From Wyeomyia smithii (taxonomy: Eukaryota > Arthropoda > Insecta > Diptera > Culicidae), in the NCBI RefSeq assembly GCF_029784165.1, contig NC_073696.1:150342812-150406811 (forward strand): a DNA stretch of 64,000 bases, in the 5' to 3' direction. Numbering within the stretch: the stretch's first letter is position 1; every line of letters starts with the position of its first letter. Under the pieces are notes generated by a model. It was not told the origin of the DNA. It made no database searches and saw only the letters and a list, made by a program, of their open reading frames with translations. The position numbers were made by a program, and so were the translations under genes. Below, piece by piece: positions 1 to 10,561 of the stretch.

Positions 1-695
1 ACATATTTTCGAAAAATTCTTCTAACTCAGTCAAAACTCAATCAAATTTGATCGAACAAGTTTTTAAATCACAAAAAAAGTATTAAATTTACTTGAAGTA
101 TTTCTTATTAGGAGTTAATTACGTTAATTTTGGAGAAGTGGGTAAAGTTTGATAAAAGCTCAAAAAATATAATTTTCAACAATGATTATTCCATACCATC
201 AAAATAATACTGATGAATTCACAGGAAACCTCAAAGACTTCAATTTCAGAGCTAGTTTTTAAGCTTTTGCAACAAACCGAATTGAAATCGATTTAACAAT
301 GATCAAATGAGAGCAAATTTAGCAAACGTGCAGCTCGTGCAAAATGAATATACTTCAACCTGAAATATCGTTATTTTCGGTTTCTAACTACCTGTGATAG
401 ATATTTTTCAGTCCAGAGATCATCATTTATCATAAACATAAAGAAAAAAGGAAATTTCCAATAGAATGTATGGATTTCAGGGGTGATCAATTTCGCCCCA
501 ATTTATCTCATATTACCTCATAGAATTCTCGAATTTATTTCATGAAGGAGACGACAGAACCAATAGCCATAGAGGTTTTCTAGAGCACATGCCAGAACTT
601 GCTTTAAATATAGACTATTTTGGGAAAAATGTACATGAAGCTAGTTAATTGGAAAATATTATAAAAATTGATCAATTACACCCTGTTCCATGGTA
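1..695 (+). repeat. Truncated copy of an AT-rich TIR element (same family as 25150-26080)
   Basis: Collinear with about 25377-26080: both start with the same ACATATTTT-containing stretch and both end just after a CCATGGTA or TCATGGTA terminus. The left part, including the left terminal repeat, lies outside the window or is lost. No coding capacity is seen. A third, shorter relative lies at about 61800-62047. Family membership was judged by eye over several hundred bases with scattered substitutions. Confidence 0.7.
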
Positions 696-1210
696 CTCGG
701 CCATTTTAACACACGTAAGTACTCGGCAGGGAACCCCGCCAGAATGAAATGCTTCTTACTTCTTCAGTTCTTGACTGATTTTCGATCTTGATCTATCAAA
801 AGATTTGAAAATTTGTGTATTTTCAGTATACGGGACCTTGTGGGGTCCATTGGTCCCCATGTGGCTCCCGTAAATCCGGATCTTTGGGACCATATTCAAG
901 ATCGGGAATCTGCTCCGAAATGGCCATTTCAGACAACTTATCAGATGGGCTCCAAATGAATGAAAATCAACTCATGCATTTTGATACCAATGTTGTTCGG
1001 TTTTTTTGACAGTCCTACTAGTTTGTCTCACCGGAACAGGCTCCCGAAGATACGGATTTACAGGAACCAGATGTGGTCTCAGCTTCATGTCGTTTCCGAA
1101 TTCTAAAAGTAGACAGATTTACCAATCGTTGGACAGGCCAAGATCAGAAACCGGTCAAAAAATTGAAAAGCAAGAATCATTTCATTTTGTGGGTACCCGG
1201 GTACCCTGCC
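696..1210. other. Unassigned, no gene seen
   Basis: Two short open frames (815-1009 and 1006-1284) show no recognisable domain, and the second runs into the following repeat. A 16-bp perfect palindrome, GGGTACCCGGGTACCC, lies near 1191-1206. Nothing else can be supported. Confidence 0.4.
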
Positions 1211-2645
1211 TCATAAGCAGAGTTGCCAATAAAATTTTCGATTCAACTGGAATAAGGCTGAAGAAAAAACTGGATCCCAAATAAATTTAGAAAAAAGGAA
1301 AAAATGATTGTGAAGGAGCTTTTCTGTTACGGGGATTGAACCCAGTCAGTGTCAATTTTGGATCTTAAGAGATAACTCTTCGCAAAAAATTACTCATTTT
1401 AATCAGAACTGTCTTTTTTTTTTTTTACTCTCGCTTATTTACCGTCGGTCTAGTTCCGCCACTGTTGTGGCCAATCACCGACGCCCAGGGAGACGACTCT
1501 ACACCCAGGACCCTAACTCACGACCCGTTTATTAACGGACCGGCGCCAACGGCTTTACTTCCTCATGCGATGGAAGGCGTGATCCCAGAGATTTTTCGCC
1601 TCAGAAAATCTCCCGGTGTCGGCTAGGATTGAATCTAGACCAGTTGGGTTGGTTGTGAGTGGATCACGCCACCTCACAACCATCGACACCTATGTCGGCG
1701 GTGGGATTCGAACCCAGGCGTCGAGCGTGAACTGTCTTGTTTTGTTACATTTTGTTAAAATTATGGACTGAAAAAATTCCTCTAACAGCAACAATTTAAA
1801 ATTACGCAATCAATCTATCTCAAAATTAAGATATAGAGCTTTCCCATTTACTTTTATATTTAAGAAAAATATTAACGCAACATTTCCTTCCGTTACATCA
1901 GTGAAGTTTAAATTTCAATTATTTCTGACTTCGCTATCTTGTGGTATTTAAGTCCTCTAACATTTTTTGAACTGCTACGCAATAGAAAATAAATAGAAGA
2001 TTTTTTTTATGGTCTGGTAAAATCTATTTGTTTGGTTTTATCTCAACCATGTCATGCCGTCTTTTATTTGACCGTGTTTCGTGCGAGAAGATGGTATACT
2101 GAAAATGCTGTTACAGGTTGTCGAAAACCTGGAAAAACCTGAAAAATCATAGAATGTTAGGGAATTCATTTTTCGATCAGGGAAATCAGAGAACTGACAA
2201 ATATTCAGGGAAAATTTTTCAAACCAAGACGCGATTTTTTTGAGCGGCTTTTAGTGCAAAAACTGATTTTTTTCAGCGCAAAAGATTAGATCGGGACATC
2301 AACTGTTGGGTTTCATATCCGATTATACTTTATCCACTGTGATTTCGGATTTGCGTTGATCTACGTTGTACTTTTTTGTGCTGAATGCTGAAAAATAAAA
2401 AATCAGGAAATTTTATTTTGAAAATTTTTTCGCCATCCTGTGTCATAATAATTCATCAATCTACAAAATTTCCGTTTCAAAAATATTTCCGAAAACCAAT
2501 CGGAGCTTGAGTGAATAAAAAACTGGATAAAGCTGGCAAATATCTGAAAAAAAAACTGGAAGATTTTGGGAATAAACTGTTTGACTGGATCACTTGAAAA
2601 AAACTGGAGGAATCAAGTTTAAACTGGAACGTTGGCAACCCTGGT
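1211..2645. mobile_element. Degenerate DNA element bounded by CAGRGTTGCCAA inverted ends
   Basis: The left end reads CAGAGTTGCCAA and the right end TTGGCAACCCTG, an inverted match with one mismatch. Internal sequence next to both ends contains related AACTGG-rich segments in opposite orientation. No target duplication was found, so the boundary is tentative. The interior is AT-rich and non-coding and carries the SINE at 1416-1728. The CAG terminus would fit several DNA-transposon superfamilies, including hAT. Confidence 0.4.
1416..1728 (-). mobile_element. tRNA-derived SINE, minus strand
   Basis: Read on the minus strand, the 5' part has a pol III B-box-like GGGTTCGAATCCC (plus-strand complement at about 1703-1715). 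The element ends in a poly(A) tail, the T run at about 1416-1426 on the plus strand. A 10-bp target duplication, GAACTGTCTT, occurs at 1406-1415 and 1729-1738. A second B-box-like segment lies about 100 bp further in. It has no open frame, as expected of a SINE. Family name not recognised with certainty; Feilai-like mosquito SINEs are a possible comparison. Confidence 0.8.
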
Positions 2646-3172
2646 TATGCATATTAGGGCTGACGTTTGGTGGCAGCTTGTTTCTGGGAGTTCTATTGTA
2701 GTTTTGCGCGCGACCTTGCGCTTGGCAAATCAGGTGTAAAGCATTCACATGGCTTTCGCTTGCGGTATCTGATAATTAGCTACACTGATAAAAACTAAAA
2801 ATTATGTAGGAACGAAAAGAGCGAGTGAGCTGTTAAAAAGAACTAGTTCATTTTAGTGAGCGGAACCGCTCTGATCCGTTCACTATAGTGAACCATTTAT
2901 CCCACCTCTAGTTCAAACAACCATGTTCATTAAAGTGTGAACGGTAAAATCCATAAAAGGAAAATTACGGAAGGACGATTACCTCGAATTAGGGGCAGAA
3001 GAGGAAACGAATGAGGACGATGAAACTGGAGCTCAAACGTGGAGTTGATTAATGCAAAGGATATTGATGCAGAAGAGACAACTGAGGTTTTGAAGATTTG
3101 GGCGATGCTGAGATCCATTCAGCACATGTGTGGGCGAAGAATGAGTACCGTCAATGATGAGTAACATCACAT
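2646..3172. other. Unassigned, no gene seen
   Basis: AT-rich sequence with a short imperfect palindrome near 2840-2900 (GTTCA/GTGAAC motifs). The 62-residue minus-strand frame at 2930-3118 has no recognisable feature. Confidence 0.35.
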
Positions 3173-3173
3173 T

Positions 3174-3319
3174 CCCCGTGGACAGATTTTTAACGATTTT
3201 GACCCCCCCTCCTCCTCCGTGGAAAAACTACCCATATAAATTCTAAAAAATTTGTATGGACCGTGGACATTAGACATACCTCCCCCCCAAAGCTGTCCAC
3301 GTGGAATGTGGATGGCCCC
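3174..3319. mobile_element. Degenerate MITE with CCACGTGGACAG-type inverted ends
   Basis: The right end carries CTGTCCACGTGGAATGTGGA followed by TGGCCCC. The left end carries the degraded inverse, ending CCCCGTGGACAG. The same termini, in better condition, bound 30215-30371. C-rich and G-rich tracts lie between the ends. Non-coding. Confidence 0.6.
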
Positions 3320-3694
3320 ATACTAATTTTTATTTATTTTAAAATTTTACTGTTTTGTTTTAACCTCTAATTCTAGAAAGTGATTTCATGTTTGATTGTT
3401 TGAAATCATGGCTTAAATAAATGCCTTTTAATGATTTCTAATAGTGTATTGATTAACAAAAACAAGTTAATAAAGCTATATCACATGGACGGCATCTCAC
3501 CGCAGATGGCTTGTGTCGGAGCTCTGGACATATTGGTCCCATCCTCGCCCATGTGTTGGTGGTTGGAGTCGTCTGGTGGAAGGTTGTGATGTATGCCGAC
3601 GGATAAAAATCTATATATGCTGGTAGTAAGATCTTACTAGGGGGGAGGGGGGGTATCAAAAAATCTTACGATGTCTTACGAGGGAAGGAGGGGG
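3320..3694. other. Likely 3' end of the pogo-like transposon, no gene seen
   Basis: Follows the transposase C-terminal fragment on the minus strand. A G-rich tract at about 3639-3655 and a second at 3681-3696 are both preceded by TCTTAC-like sequence. The small minus-strand frame at 3453-3659 has no recognisable domain. Confidence 0.3.
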
Positions 3695-4000
3695 TTAGAT
3701 GAAACGAAAAAAATAAACGTAATTTGTTTTCGGCAGTTTCCGCAAATGCAATCTTCTTATACGCTTCACCGAAGAGTGCCGCAATGCCTGCGACTGGTTG
3801 TCCATTCGTAATCCGTAGTATGTTTTCAGCGGTCCCATGAAGGATACATCCAGTGGTTGTAGACGATGTGTACAATGAGGTGGTAGGGATACAACTGTTA
3901 CGTAATTATCCAGAGCTAACTCAAGAAACTCGACATTTCTAGTATGAAATGCATGTCCGTCAAGTATCAGCAAAACAGGATCCGTGGCTGAAGGTTTTAC
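3695..4000 (-). pseudogene. pogo/Tigger-like transposase, DDE catalytic-domain fragment
   Basis: The minus-strand translation contains ILDGHAFHTRN (second catalytic aspartate region), then LPPHCTHRLQPLDVS and a GPLK segment, the usual order in CENP-B/pogo-type DDE_1 transposases. In-frame coding extends upstream to about 4000, just before the 3' tail of the CR1-like insertion. The first and third catalytic positions cannot be located. The helix-turn-helix N-terminus of a pogo-type protein lies at 6251-6445 on the same strand, so this is probably the distal half of one disrupted gene. Transposases of this family cut and paste DNA at TA targets; this copy cannot be functional. Confidence 0.75.
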
Positions 4001-4009
4001 ATATATGTT

Positions 4010-4420
4010 TTATTTACTTAAAAAAATCAACAGACTCTATCTGGCCCTAGAAGAGAAGAAGGTGATAGTCGAATCCTGTGAAGGCACTGTTGAAAACACG
4101 TTGTGGTCCGATGAGAGCTCCGTTTGTCCCGTAGTTTGTGCGACGAAAAGGAACTCGTAGGAAAAGGCTGTTCCGAACAATTCGGGAATTCACGTTTATG
4201 TCGATATTACCCAGAAGCACAGCACAGTCAGTTCGCGCCATGAGGGTGTCGGCAATTACCATAGCGCGTGAAAGATCACGCTTCACTTGCAAAGAGTCGA
4301 GACCAATGATCTGAGCGCGATTTTCGTAACTGGGCAACTGGTGAGGATCGCTCCTAGTAGATGACGAAGAGCGAAACGAAAAAATCTTCGTTGAATTCCT
4401 CGATTCTATTAACACCATTG
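4010..4420 (-). pseudogene. CR1-like non-LTR ORF2, C-terminal fragment
   Basis: The minus-strand frame at 4047-4418 encodes a post-RT C-terminal region with the signature FRRTNYGTNGALIGP. It aligns by eye with the C-termini of the elements ending at 42391 (HRTNYGYNNPLER) and 52658 (HRTNYGLHEPIRQ). A short 3' tail with ATAAAACATATA sits at about 4000-4025 and abuts the pogo DDE fragment, marking the 3' junction of the insertion. Confidence 0.7.
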
Positions 4421-4920
4421 AGGTAACGAGGGTTCCACACTGCCGAACAGTATTCTAGCGTCGAGCGGACTAATGAGCAATATAAGCTTTTTAAACAGGA
4501 CACGTCTTTGAAATTCTTGGCAATTCTCATTATCAGTCCTAAATATCGAGAAGCTATTCTCCTTGAAAGTGAGTTGACTATCGATCCAGACTCCCAAATC
4601 CTTCACGCATTCTTCTCGTTTAATTGGTACTGCACCCAAGTGATAGTTGAAGTTAGATAGTTCCATCACGACCAACTTAAATAGTTTCGAGACTGCACTC
4701 AGAGCGGAGATTCCCCGGTAATTTCCGATGTTCTTTTTGTCCCCTTTCTTGTGAACCGGAAACATGAACGCGAACTTCCATAAAGATGTCGAGAGTGCAA
4801 GGCGGAATAAATGACGAAGCGCGGGTAATACGCCACTAGCACATCGCTTATGCCGTCAGGTATGCCGTCAGGGCGGGACGAGAAAGAAGGCTTCAGTTTA
4901 GAAAGTGTCGACTGGATCAT
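4409..4920 (-). pseudogene. CR1-like reverse transcriptase remnant, core deleted
   Basis: Two overlapping minus-strand frames hold RT pieces. One carries the early RT block SKLKPSFSSRPDGIPDGI. The other carries MFPVHKKGDKKNIGNYRGIS (fingers motif) and then jumps to CVKDLGVWIDSQLTF, the segment normally found after the palm. The catalytic palm, including the YADD/FADD box, is therefore missing between them. Frameshifts separate the pieces. Confidence 0.7.
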
Positions 4921-5420
4921 CGAAATGTCGATGTCGAAATCATTCGAAGACTGTCCATACAGCGATACGTTGCTTGCGGCAGAAGATACTTCACTCGACG
5001 ACAGTGATTCATTGTAGAAAACGCTAGAAAATTTTGAGCGAATAGGTCACATATGTTCTGGAAGTCCGATTCCGTACGTTCATCGTAAAACATCGTTGAA
5101 GGAAGTCCCAGCTCTTTACGTTGCTCGTTGACATATAGCGATAATCCTCCAAACTTAGAATATCTTCTCAAAGCTGCTTGCTTAAAGCGTTTTAGGCGCT
5201 GCAATTCACTAGTCTGCCAAGGTAGACGTTTAGATTTAGGTACAACTCGCTTTGGTACGTGGCGATACATACAACATGCTCATGAAATACTTGAACTGCT
5301 TTGTCGATATTGTCGTTGTCAAGTTCCTCATTCAAATTGATATTCAACAGAATGTTGAGGATACTATTATAGTCCGCTTTATTGAAATCATAGCAGACAG
5401 TATCAACCGTGCAGCAGAAA
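4917..5420 (-). pseudogene. CR1-like ORF2 linker between endonuclease and RT
   Basis: The minus-strand translation contains RLPWQTSELQRLKRFKQAAL and LGLPSTMFYDERTESDF, the basic linker between EN and RT. It is directly comparable to RRRPVWGNRELCRLKRQKNA and DGLPSTMFLKDEVA in the element at 50544-51548. A frameshift near 5420 separates it from the endonuclease part. Confidence 0.65.
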
Positions 5421-6092
5421 TCCGGAGGAGACTGAGGTGTAGATCGTAAGATGTAGTGCGGGATGGTGCGTCACGGTTTTTACTAAGGGAGATGCAGCGA
5501 TGTTTATTCCCGGTGCGCAGTCAACATTGCTGACGAAACAGAGATCCAAAATTCTGCCATTCTCGTTATTTATGTGATTGATCTGCCGTAACAGATTGGA
5601 GTTGGATTGAAGCAAGTTATTGATCCCGTCGTGAAAAGACGGCATTATTGGATCAGCAAATAGAAAATCATCCGGATTAGAGCGCCACTTCACACCGGAA
5701 AAATTAAAATCTCCAAACACAACTACCTCGTCATTGGGAAGAGCTTGCTCACAGATCGTATTTATCGAATTACAATGGGTGTTGATAAGCGTAGCGTCAC
5801 GTGTTCTGTCAGGTGGAATGTAGATGGAGCATAGAAAAAGCGAGTAACCAGAAAGCCTCAGTCGAACCCAAACTTGTTCAATACTCGCCCAAGTCAAAAA
5901 CAGCCACTCGTTGGAGCGGCTCGCACAATCGTCGCACAGCCAACACAGATTATTGGCAAAGGCCGCTATCACATCTAAAGCTGTTTTTTGTAAGCCAGGG
6001 ATACACGTACGGTGAAATACGCACGCACCGCAACAGGCAACTTTTTTAATCCCGTTGACTGGTGATGAACATTTATTGCAAGCTGCAGCCAT
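5403..6092 (-). pseudogene. CR1-like PHD-type zinc finger fused in frame to endonuclease
   Basis: A 229-codon minus-strand frame. Residues about 1-55 form a Cys/His-rich PHD-like finger (CNKC, CCGAC, FHRTC, CWLCDDC) as found at the N-terminus of CR1-type ORF1. The rest is the second half of an APE-type endonuclease, with SIYIPP, VVFGDFNFSGVKW and ILDLCFVSN. The N-terminal endonuclease half (QN.RGL, TETWL) and the remainder of ORF1 are absent, so an internal deletion joined ORF1 to ORF2 without breaking the frame. A frameshift follows near 5420. A selected chimeric protein is possible but unsupported. Confidence 0.7.
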
Positions 6093-6250
6093 GGGTCAGA
6101 CCAGCCTATTGTGCACTTCTAACGAGAATTTCACACAACACAATTTAACTCGAGAATGCCGTATACGAAATAACCTCAGGTCAGTCCAATGCGATAACTC
6201 CAGAACAAACACACTAAGCCGATCACCAGTCAAAAATACTTTAAAAATGG

Positions 6251-6640
6251 TCAAAATTTTACTACTTTACAAACATTGAACGGAGAGATAAAATAAAAAC
6301 AAAGTGTTTGAACCAATCTACAAACAGACCCGATTGCAACCAGCCGCTTGGGTGAGCTGCTAAAGGTGGTGGCTGCTTTCCGAATGGTCAATGTGCCCTT
6401 TTGCATTAGCTTCAATGCTCTTTTCAAAGCTGGAAACGTCCACAAACCCCGCTTACACTTTTTTGTACACGTGAACTATTTTCTCAACGATTCTACTCTG
6501 CAAAACTGACTAGAAACACGACAAAAAACACCGCTTGCGTCGAAACTAACCTCATAGCTAAAAAGTAAACGATGAAAAATCATCTGTCAAAGTGACCCAT
6601 ACTGCCCCGTTCGTGGTGACCCATGCTGCTCCAATGATTA
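6251..6640 (-). pseudogene. pogo-like transposon 5' end and helix-turn-helix N-terminus
   Basis: The minus-strand frame at 6251-6445 includes LKRALKLMQKGTLTIRKAAT, which fits the psq-type helix-turn-helix at the N-terminus of pogo/Tigger transposases. After this the frame departs from the family, by decay or by crossing the CR1-like insertion. About 150 bp upstream, at 6595-6637, lie TGACCCAT..TGCCCC/CTGCTCC motifs, repeated in similar form at 21763-21798; they may belong to the terminal region. Strand and order match the DDE fragment at 3695-4000. Confidence 0.55.
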
Positions 6641-6715
6641 GTTTAATGCAAGATTGTAATAATCATGCATGAATTCATCCTAAAAAGTATTTTATTCAGT
6701 ACATCATCAGCAAAA

Positions 6716-7012
6716 CTACTTCTGCGATAAAACTTTACGGTAGATCATATAGTGTGCGGTGAGCGAACACGTTTTTAAATCTCCTGTTCCGGTAAACTCT
6801 AGCATCCAATCCTTTGTTCCACACAGATAACGGATGATCCTCTTCGCAGCTACCCAATCAGCCGTAAATGGGCAACTGACTCTGCGTCCAAGAATGGACG
6901 TGCTTATAGATATGTCTGGTCTAGCATGAACAGCTAAATATAGCAATGCTCCAATCATCCCGTTGTGTCCTTAACGGTTCACGGTTCCCGTTGTGTCCTT
7001 AACGGTTCACCA
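6716..7012 (-). pseudogene. Ty1/copia pol, RT-RNase H connection fragment
   Basis: The minus-strand frame at 6716-6958 contains MIGALLYLAVHARPDIS and AAKRIIRYLCGTKDWMLEFT, the segment following RT in copia pol. The RNase H proper is lost: coding identity fades at about 6750, and no 3' LTR like the one at 14688 is found. A direct duplication of about 24 bp (core CCGTTGTGTCCTTAACGG) lies at roughly 6958-7012 where the frame breaks. Confidence 0.8.
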
Positions 7013-7676
7013 CGATCTTCCAGCTTCGAATAACCGCTGTCCATAGGCGTCTTTGCCGGCTTGGCATCCTTTATCCCAAAACGATCTGCCAGTTGGTCGA
7101 TGTAGCCATCAAGATTGATGCTATACTTTCCATTGGTCCTCCCAACTTGCATACCTAAAAAATAGCTTAAATGTCCCAGGTATACTATGTCAAAGATTTT
7201 TTTAGTGCTTCATACACTTTCACTGTTTCAGAATCGTCTTTGCACCCGACAACTATATTGTCAACGTATATCAAGACGTACACGATGTTATTATTAACAA
7301 CTTTCATATAAAGGCATGGATCCGATTGGCTTTGCTTGAATTTCATCTTGATCAGCGCTTCGTGAAGTTTCCGGCTCCAGCATCTAGCAGATTGTTTCAA
7401 ACCATATATGCTCTTTTTCAACCGGCATACCAGATGTTCTCGTCCTGATTCCTCGAATCCCGGTGGCTGTCTCATGAATACTTTTTCTTCAAGCTCACCA
7501 TGAAGATACGCTGTCCGTACATCCAAATGCTTCAAATCAATTCGATTCATGCTGGCAATAGCACGAAGGGAACGAAATGTCGTTTGGTTCGTTACTGGCG
7601 CGAACACTTCGTCAAAGTCTACTCCGTATTGCTGAGAGTATCCTTGGGCTACAAGCCTTGCCTTGTATCTGCTCAC
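7010..7676 (-). pseudogene. Ty1/copia reverse transcriptase
   Basis: The minus-strand translation has the copia RT hallmarks RYKARLVAQGYSQ, VDFDEVFAPV, LDVRTAYLHGELEEKVFM, KSIYGLKQSARCW and VLIYVDNIVVG. The last is the YVDD box with the second Asp replaced by Asn, which would inactivate the polymerase. A frameshift near 7195 leads into the LSYFLGMQV and GYIDQLADRFGI segments, still recognisable down to about 7010. It is not in frame with the integrase part upstream (break near 7690). Confidence 0.85.
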
Positions 7677-7701
7677 ATTCCCAGCTGCATCTCGCTTTAT
7701 T

Positions 7702-9055
7702 TTATCTGCTCCCGACTGCTTTTCTTCCTCGAGGCAGAGGTGTCAATTCCCACGTCGAGTTATCTGCATGGCTCTTCATTTCTGCTTCCATGGCTTCTTG
7801 CCACGCCATAGAATTCTTTGATGCTTTGGCTTCCTTCAGGTTGCGTGGTTCCAATTCGGTATCCGCTCGTACTACCTTTGCTTGATCATCGTAACGGTCC
7901 GGTGGAATTCCTTTCGTTGTCCGTTGTGACCGTCGAAGATATTCGTCTTCAGTGAAACCTTCGAATAATGGGTCACTATTGGACTCCCCGAGTACCTCAG
8001 AAGCACTATCATAACAACTTTCATTCCTTCCAGGAACTATTTCATTCGGCTCATCATCCGAATCAAGAACTGTTTCATCTTCATGGTCCTCCTCGAGTTG
8101 GTGAGCAGCTTCGGAAGGACCGTTCGTCAGATCGACATTTACCTCTATTAACTCCTCAGGTTCATTTGGTCTTTCCATTCCTCGCACGGACTCCTGTACT
8201 TTCAGCTCATTCTCTAGAGAGACGGCATCTCGACTCACGTAGATTTGGTTTGTTGATTTGTCGAGGAACCGATACGCTTTCCGGTTCTCCTCGTATCCAA
8301 CAAAAATCAGCCGAACGGCTTTGTTATACAGCTTCTGACGTTTCTGGTCTGGAATGTGAACAAATGCGTGCGATCCGAACACCCTCATATAATCATACTT
8401 AGGTTTTGATTTATGCAACCGTTCATACGGAGTACAATCGATAGCGGCGGAAGGAAGGCGATTCAATAGGTAATTTGCACATGAAACGGCCTCTCCCCAG
8501 TACTTTTTATCCAATTCGGCCTTGGAAAGCAAACACCGCATCATTTCCAACAGAGAACGGTTTTTGCGTTCAGCAGTTCCATTCTGTTGTGGGCTGTAGG
8601 GAGCTGTCTGCTGTAGCGTAATCCCAGTCTCCTTCAAATACTTCAACAGTTCAGTACTACTATATTCGCCGCCTCCATCGCTACGCAATACTTTTGGCTT
8701 ACGCCCAAACATATTGTGCACGTAGCTTACGTACTCACGAATTTTATTGAAAGCTTTTGAAAGATTGAAAGATTTGTGCTTAAGGAGATAAATAATCGTG
8801 TACTTACTGTAATCGTCGATCATGGTCATGACGAAACGGTTACCGCGTGGAGTACTCACTTCAAACGGACCGGCTAAGTCCGTGTGAACCAGGTCTAACA
8901 AAGCAAAAGATTTCGTTTCAGACGCTTTCGGGAACGGTTTTCTAGCAAGCTTTCCTACGCATCAGACGTTACAAACGGATCTCACACCACAGTCGCGCAG
9001 CTTCAAACCATTTCCCAAATTCTCCATGACGATTCGCTTTATAGCATCCGGAATA
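7702..9055 (-). pseudogene. Ty1/copia integrase (GAG-pre-integrase, core, RT start)
   Basis: On the minus strand, from about 9050: a GAG-pre-integrase remnant (CGVRSVC, a stop codon, then CVGKLARKPFP), then the integrase core starting LDLVHTDLAGPFEV. Core features include MIDDYSKYT, LRSDGGGEYSS, QQTAPYSPQQNGTAERKNRS and a GYEENRKAYRF segment. Next come an acidic spacer and the RT entry WQEAMEAEMKSH. Catalytic Asp, Asp and Glu are visible in HTDLAG, LRSDGG and GTAERK. The stop in the zinc motif and the frame break near 7700 make it a pseudogene. Confidence 0.85.
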
Positions 9056-9069
9056 AAATAAATCCTTTA

Positions 9070-9365
9070 TAGCATAAAGGAATAAAATAGCTACCTTTTT
9101 GTGGCTGATTGGAGAGAGAGGGCTGAAAATCTATAACAATTTGTTCCCTAACAATGGAGATGTTGACAGTTTGTTCGGTGTTGCTCGGAACGCTGATGCC
9201 GTTGAAGTTGCCGTTGCTGTGGGTGCTGAAGGCGCTAATGTTGCTGCTCTTGCTGGTCGACGAATTGAGCGGACTCTTGCGCAAGTGATCGATGCATTTG
9301 ATGGTTATTGTCTCCCACGTAAAAACATCGCGATGGAGGCATTCAAGTTTAATATGATCACTTAA
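9070..9365 (+). pseudogene. Ty3/gypsy (Mag-like) gag, capsid fragment
   Basis: The plus-strand frame from about 9082 reads FLWLIGERGLKIYNNLF, continues through a low-complexity Ala/Val/Gly segment, then has VIDAFDGYCLPRKNIAMEAF, a pattern common in Mag-clade gypsy gag. The 5' LTR, leader and gag start are missing. The left junction with the copia element lies at about 9052-9080, where TTTATAGCAT and GGAATAAAATA each occur twice. The frame ends at 9365 and gag resumes by frameshift. Confidence 0.7.
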
Positions 9366-10561
9366 AAAGAGAAGCAACCGTTTCCGATTTTGAAACCGCT
9401 TTACGCACACAATAAGCCTACTGAGAATACGAATGTGTTGCGTGCCATGCATCGTATGCAGACCGAATGTTACGAGACAGAATCATCATCGGGGTGCAAA
9501 ACAAAAAGCTTCAACTGAAGTTGTTAGATGGGAAGGATGAACCACTGCTGAAAATTGTGGAGACCTGCAAGATCTTTGAGGCCGCTGCTGAAAACAAACA
9601 GTTACTCGACCGGAAAGTAGCACAGAGCGATGTGTATACAGTTGTTGAATCATCACATAGCGGAAAGGACGAGGTTGCTGTGGTTAAGGCAGCTGCATGT
9701 TTTAACTGTGGTCAACCGTATAGCGTACGTCACCGGCGATACTGCCCAGCGATCAAAGTTACGTGTGATTCGTGTGGGCGTCTCGGGCATTTCAAGAGAT
9801 TCTGCAGAGCGGCGAGAGCAGTAAACGATACCAACAACCAGGCCAATCGAGGTAAACCTGGCTCGTCAAAGCAGGTTACGACCAGTAACACAGTTTATAG
9901 TGTGAACTGTAAAGATGCAGGTAACAATTTATCTAAAGGTCAAGATAAGGTGGGGTTAGACAAAGACAGTGAGCTACTCTCTCGTTATAGAATAAACTCG
10001 AACACTATGTCAGATGAGGTTTCACGCGTCAGGTGGACTAAGCGGTATCGTATCAAGGATCGATTTGTTGTTTTCAAACTGGACACTGGGGCAGATGTCA
10101 ACTGCATTCCGTTGAATATTGCTGCTGGGTTGAATTGCTCTATCGTTAGCGATTGCGCTGTTGATGTTGTGGATTATAATTCCAATAAAATCCAGATTCA
10201 TGGTAAAGTTTCTCTTCCCTGTTATGATGTTGAGAAACAAACCACCCAGGTTGCAGACTTTGTTGTGGTCGACGATTATTTTGAACCTTTGTTGGGACTA
10301 GAAACCTGCCAGTCGTTTGGGCTAGTCGAGCGCATATGCTCAGTGCAGTCGTTGCAGACATTCGTCGAGCAAAATAAAGATTTATTCGTAGGTCTTGGAA
10401 AATTCCCCGGCACTTGTTCAATCCAACTGAAAGACAATTCAGTGCCTGTTTTGCATTATAAAAAGCGTATACCATCTAGTCTTCACGATCGGCTCAAGAA
10501 CGAATTGACATCGATGGTAAAGCAACACATTATCAGTCCCGTCGATTACCCTACAGATTGA
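9366..10561 (+). pseudogene. Ty3/gypsy gag zinc knuckles, protease and RT entry
   Basis: The open frame at 9467-10561 covers the gag end (LRDRIIIGVQNKKLQ), two CCHC-like knuckles (CFNCGQ..., CDSCGRLGHFKRFC) and a retroviral-type protease with FKLDTGADVNCIPL. It ends with the pre-RT segment HYKKRIPSSLHDRLKNEL. A TGA at 10559-10561 interrupts where family members have Trp before the first RT block, and coding resumes immediately in the same region. Gag and pol appear fused in one frame. Confidence 0.8.

Noticed and set aside
1191..1206. Perfect palindrome GGGTACCCGGGTACCC
   Set aside because: Short and isolated, with no associated gene or repeat boundary; not worth a function claim.
1006..1284. 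92-residue plus-strand frame
   Set aside because: Runs across a repeat boundary into the CAGAGTTGCC element; no domain or composition supporting a gene.
7968..8402. 144-residue plus-strand frame
   Set aside because: Antisense shadow of the copia integrase, which has clear catalytic motifs on the minus strand.
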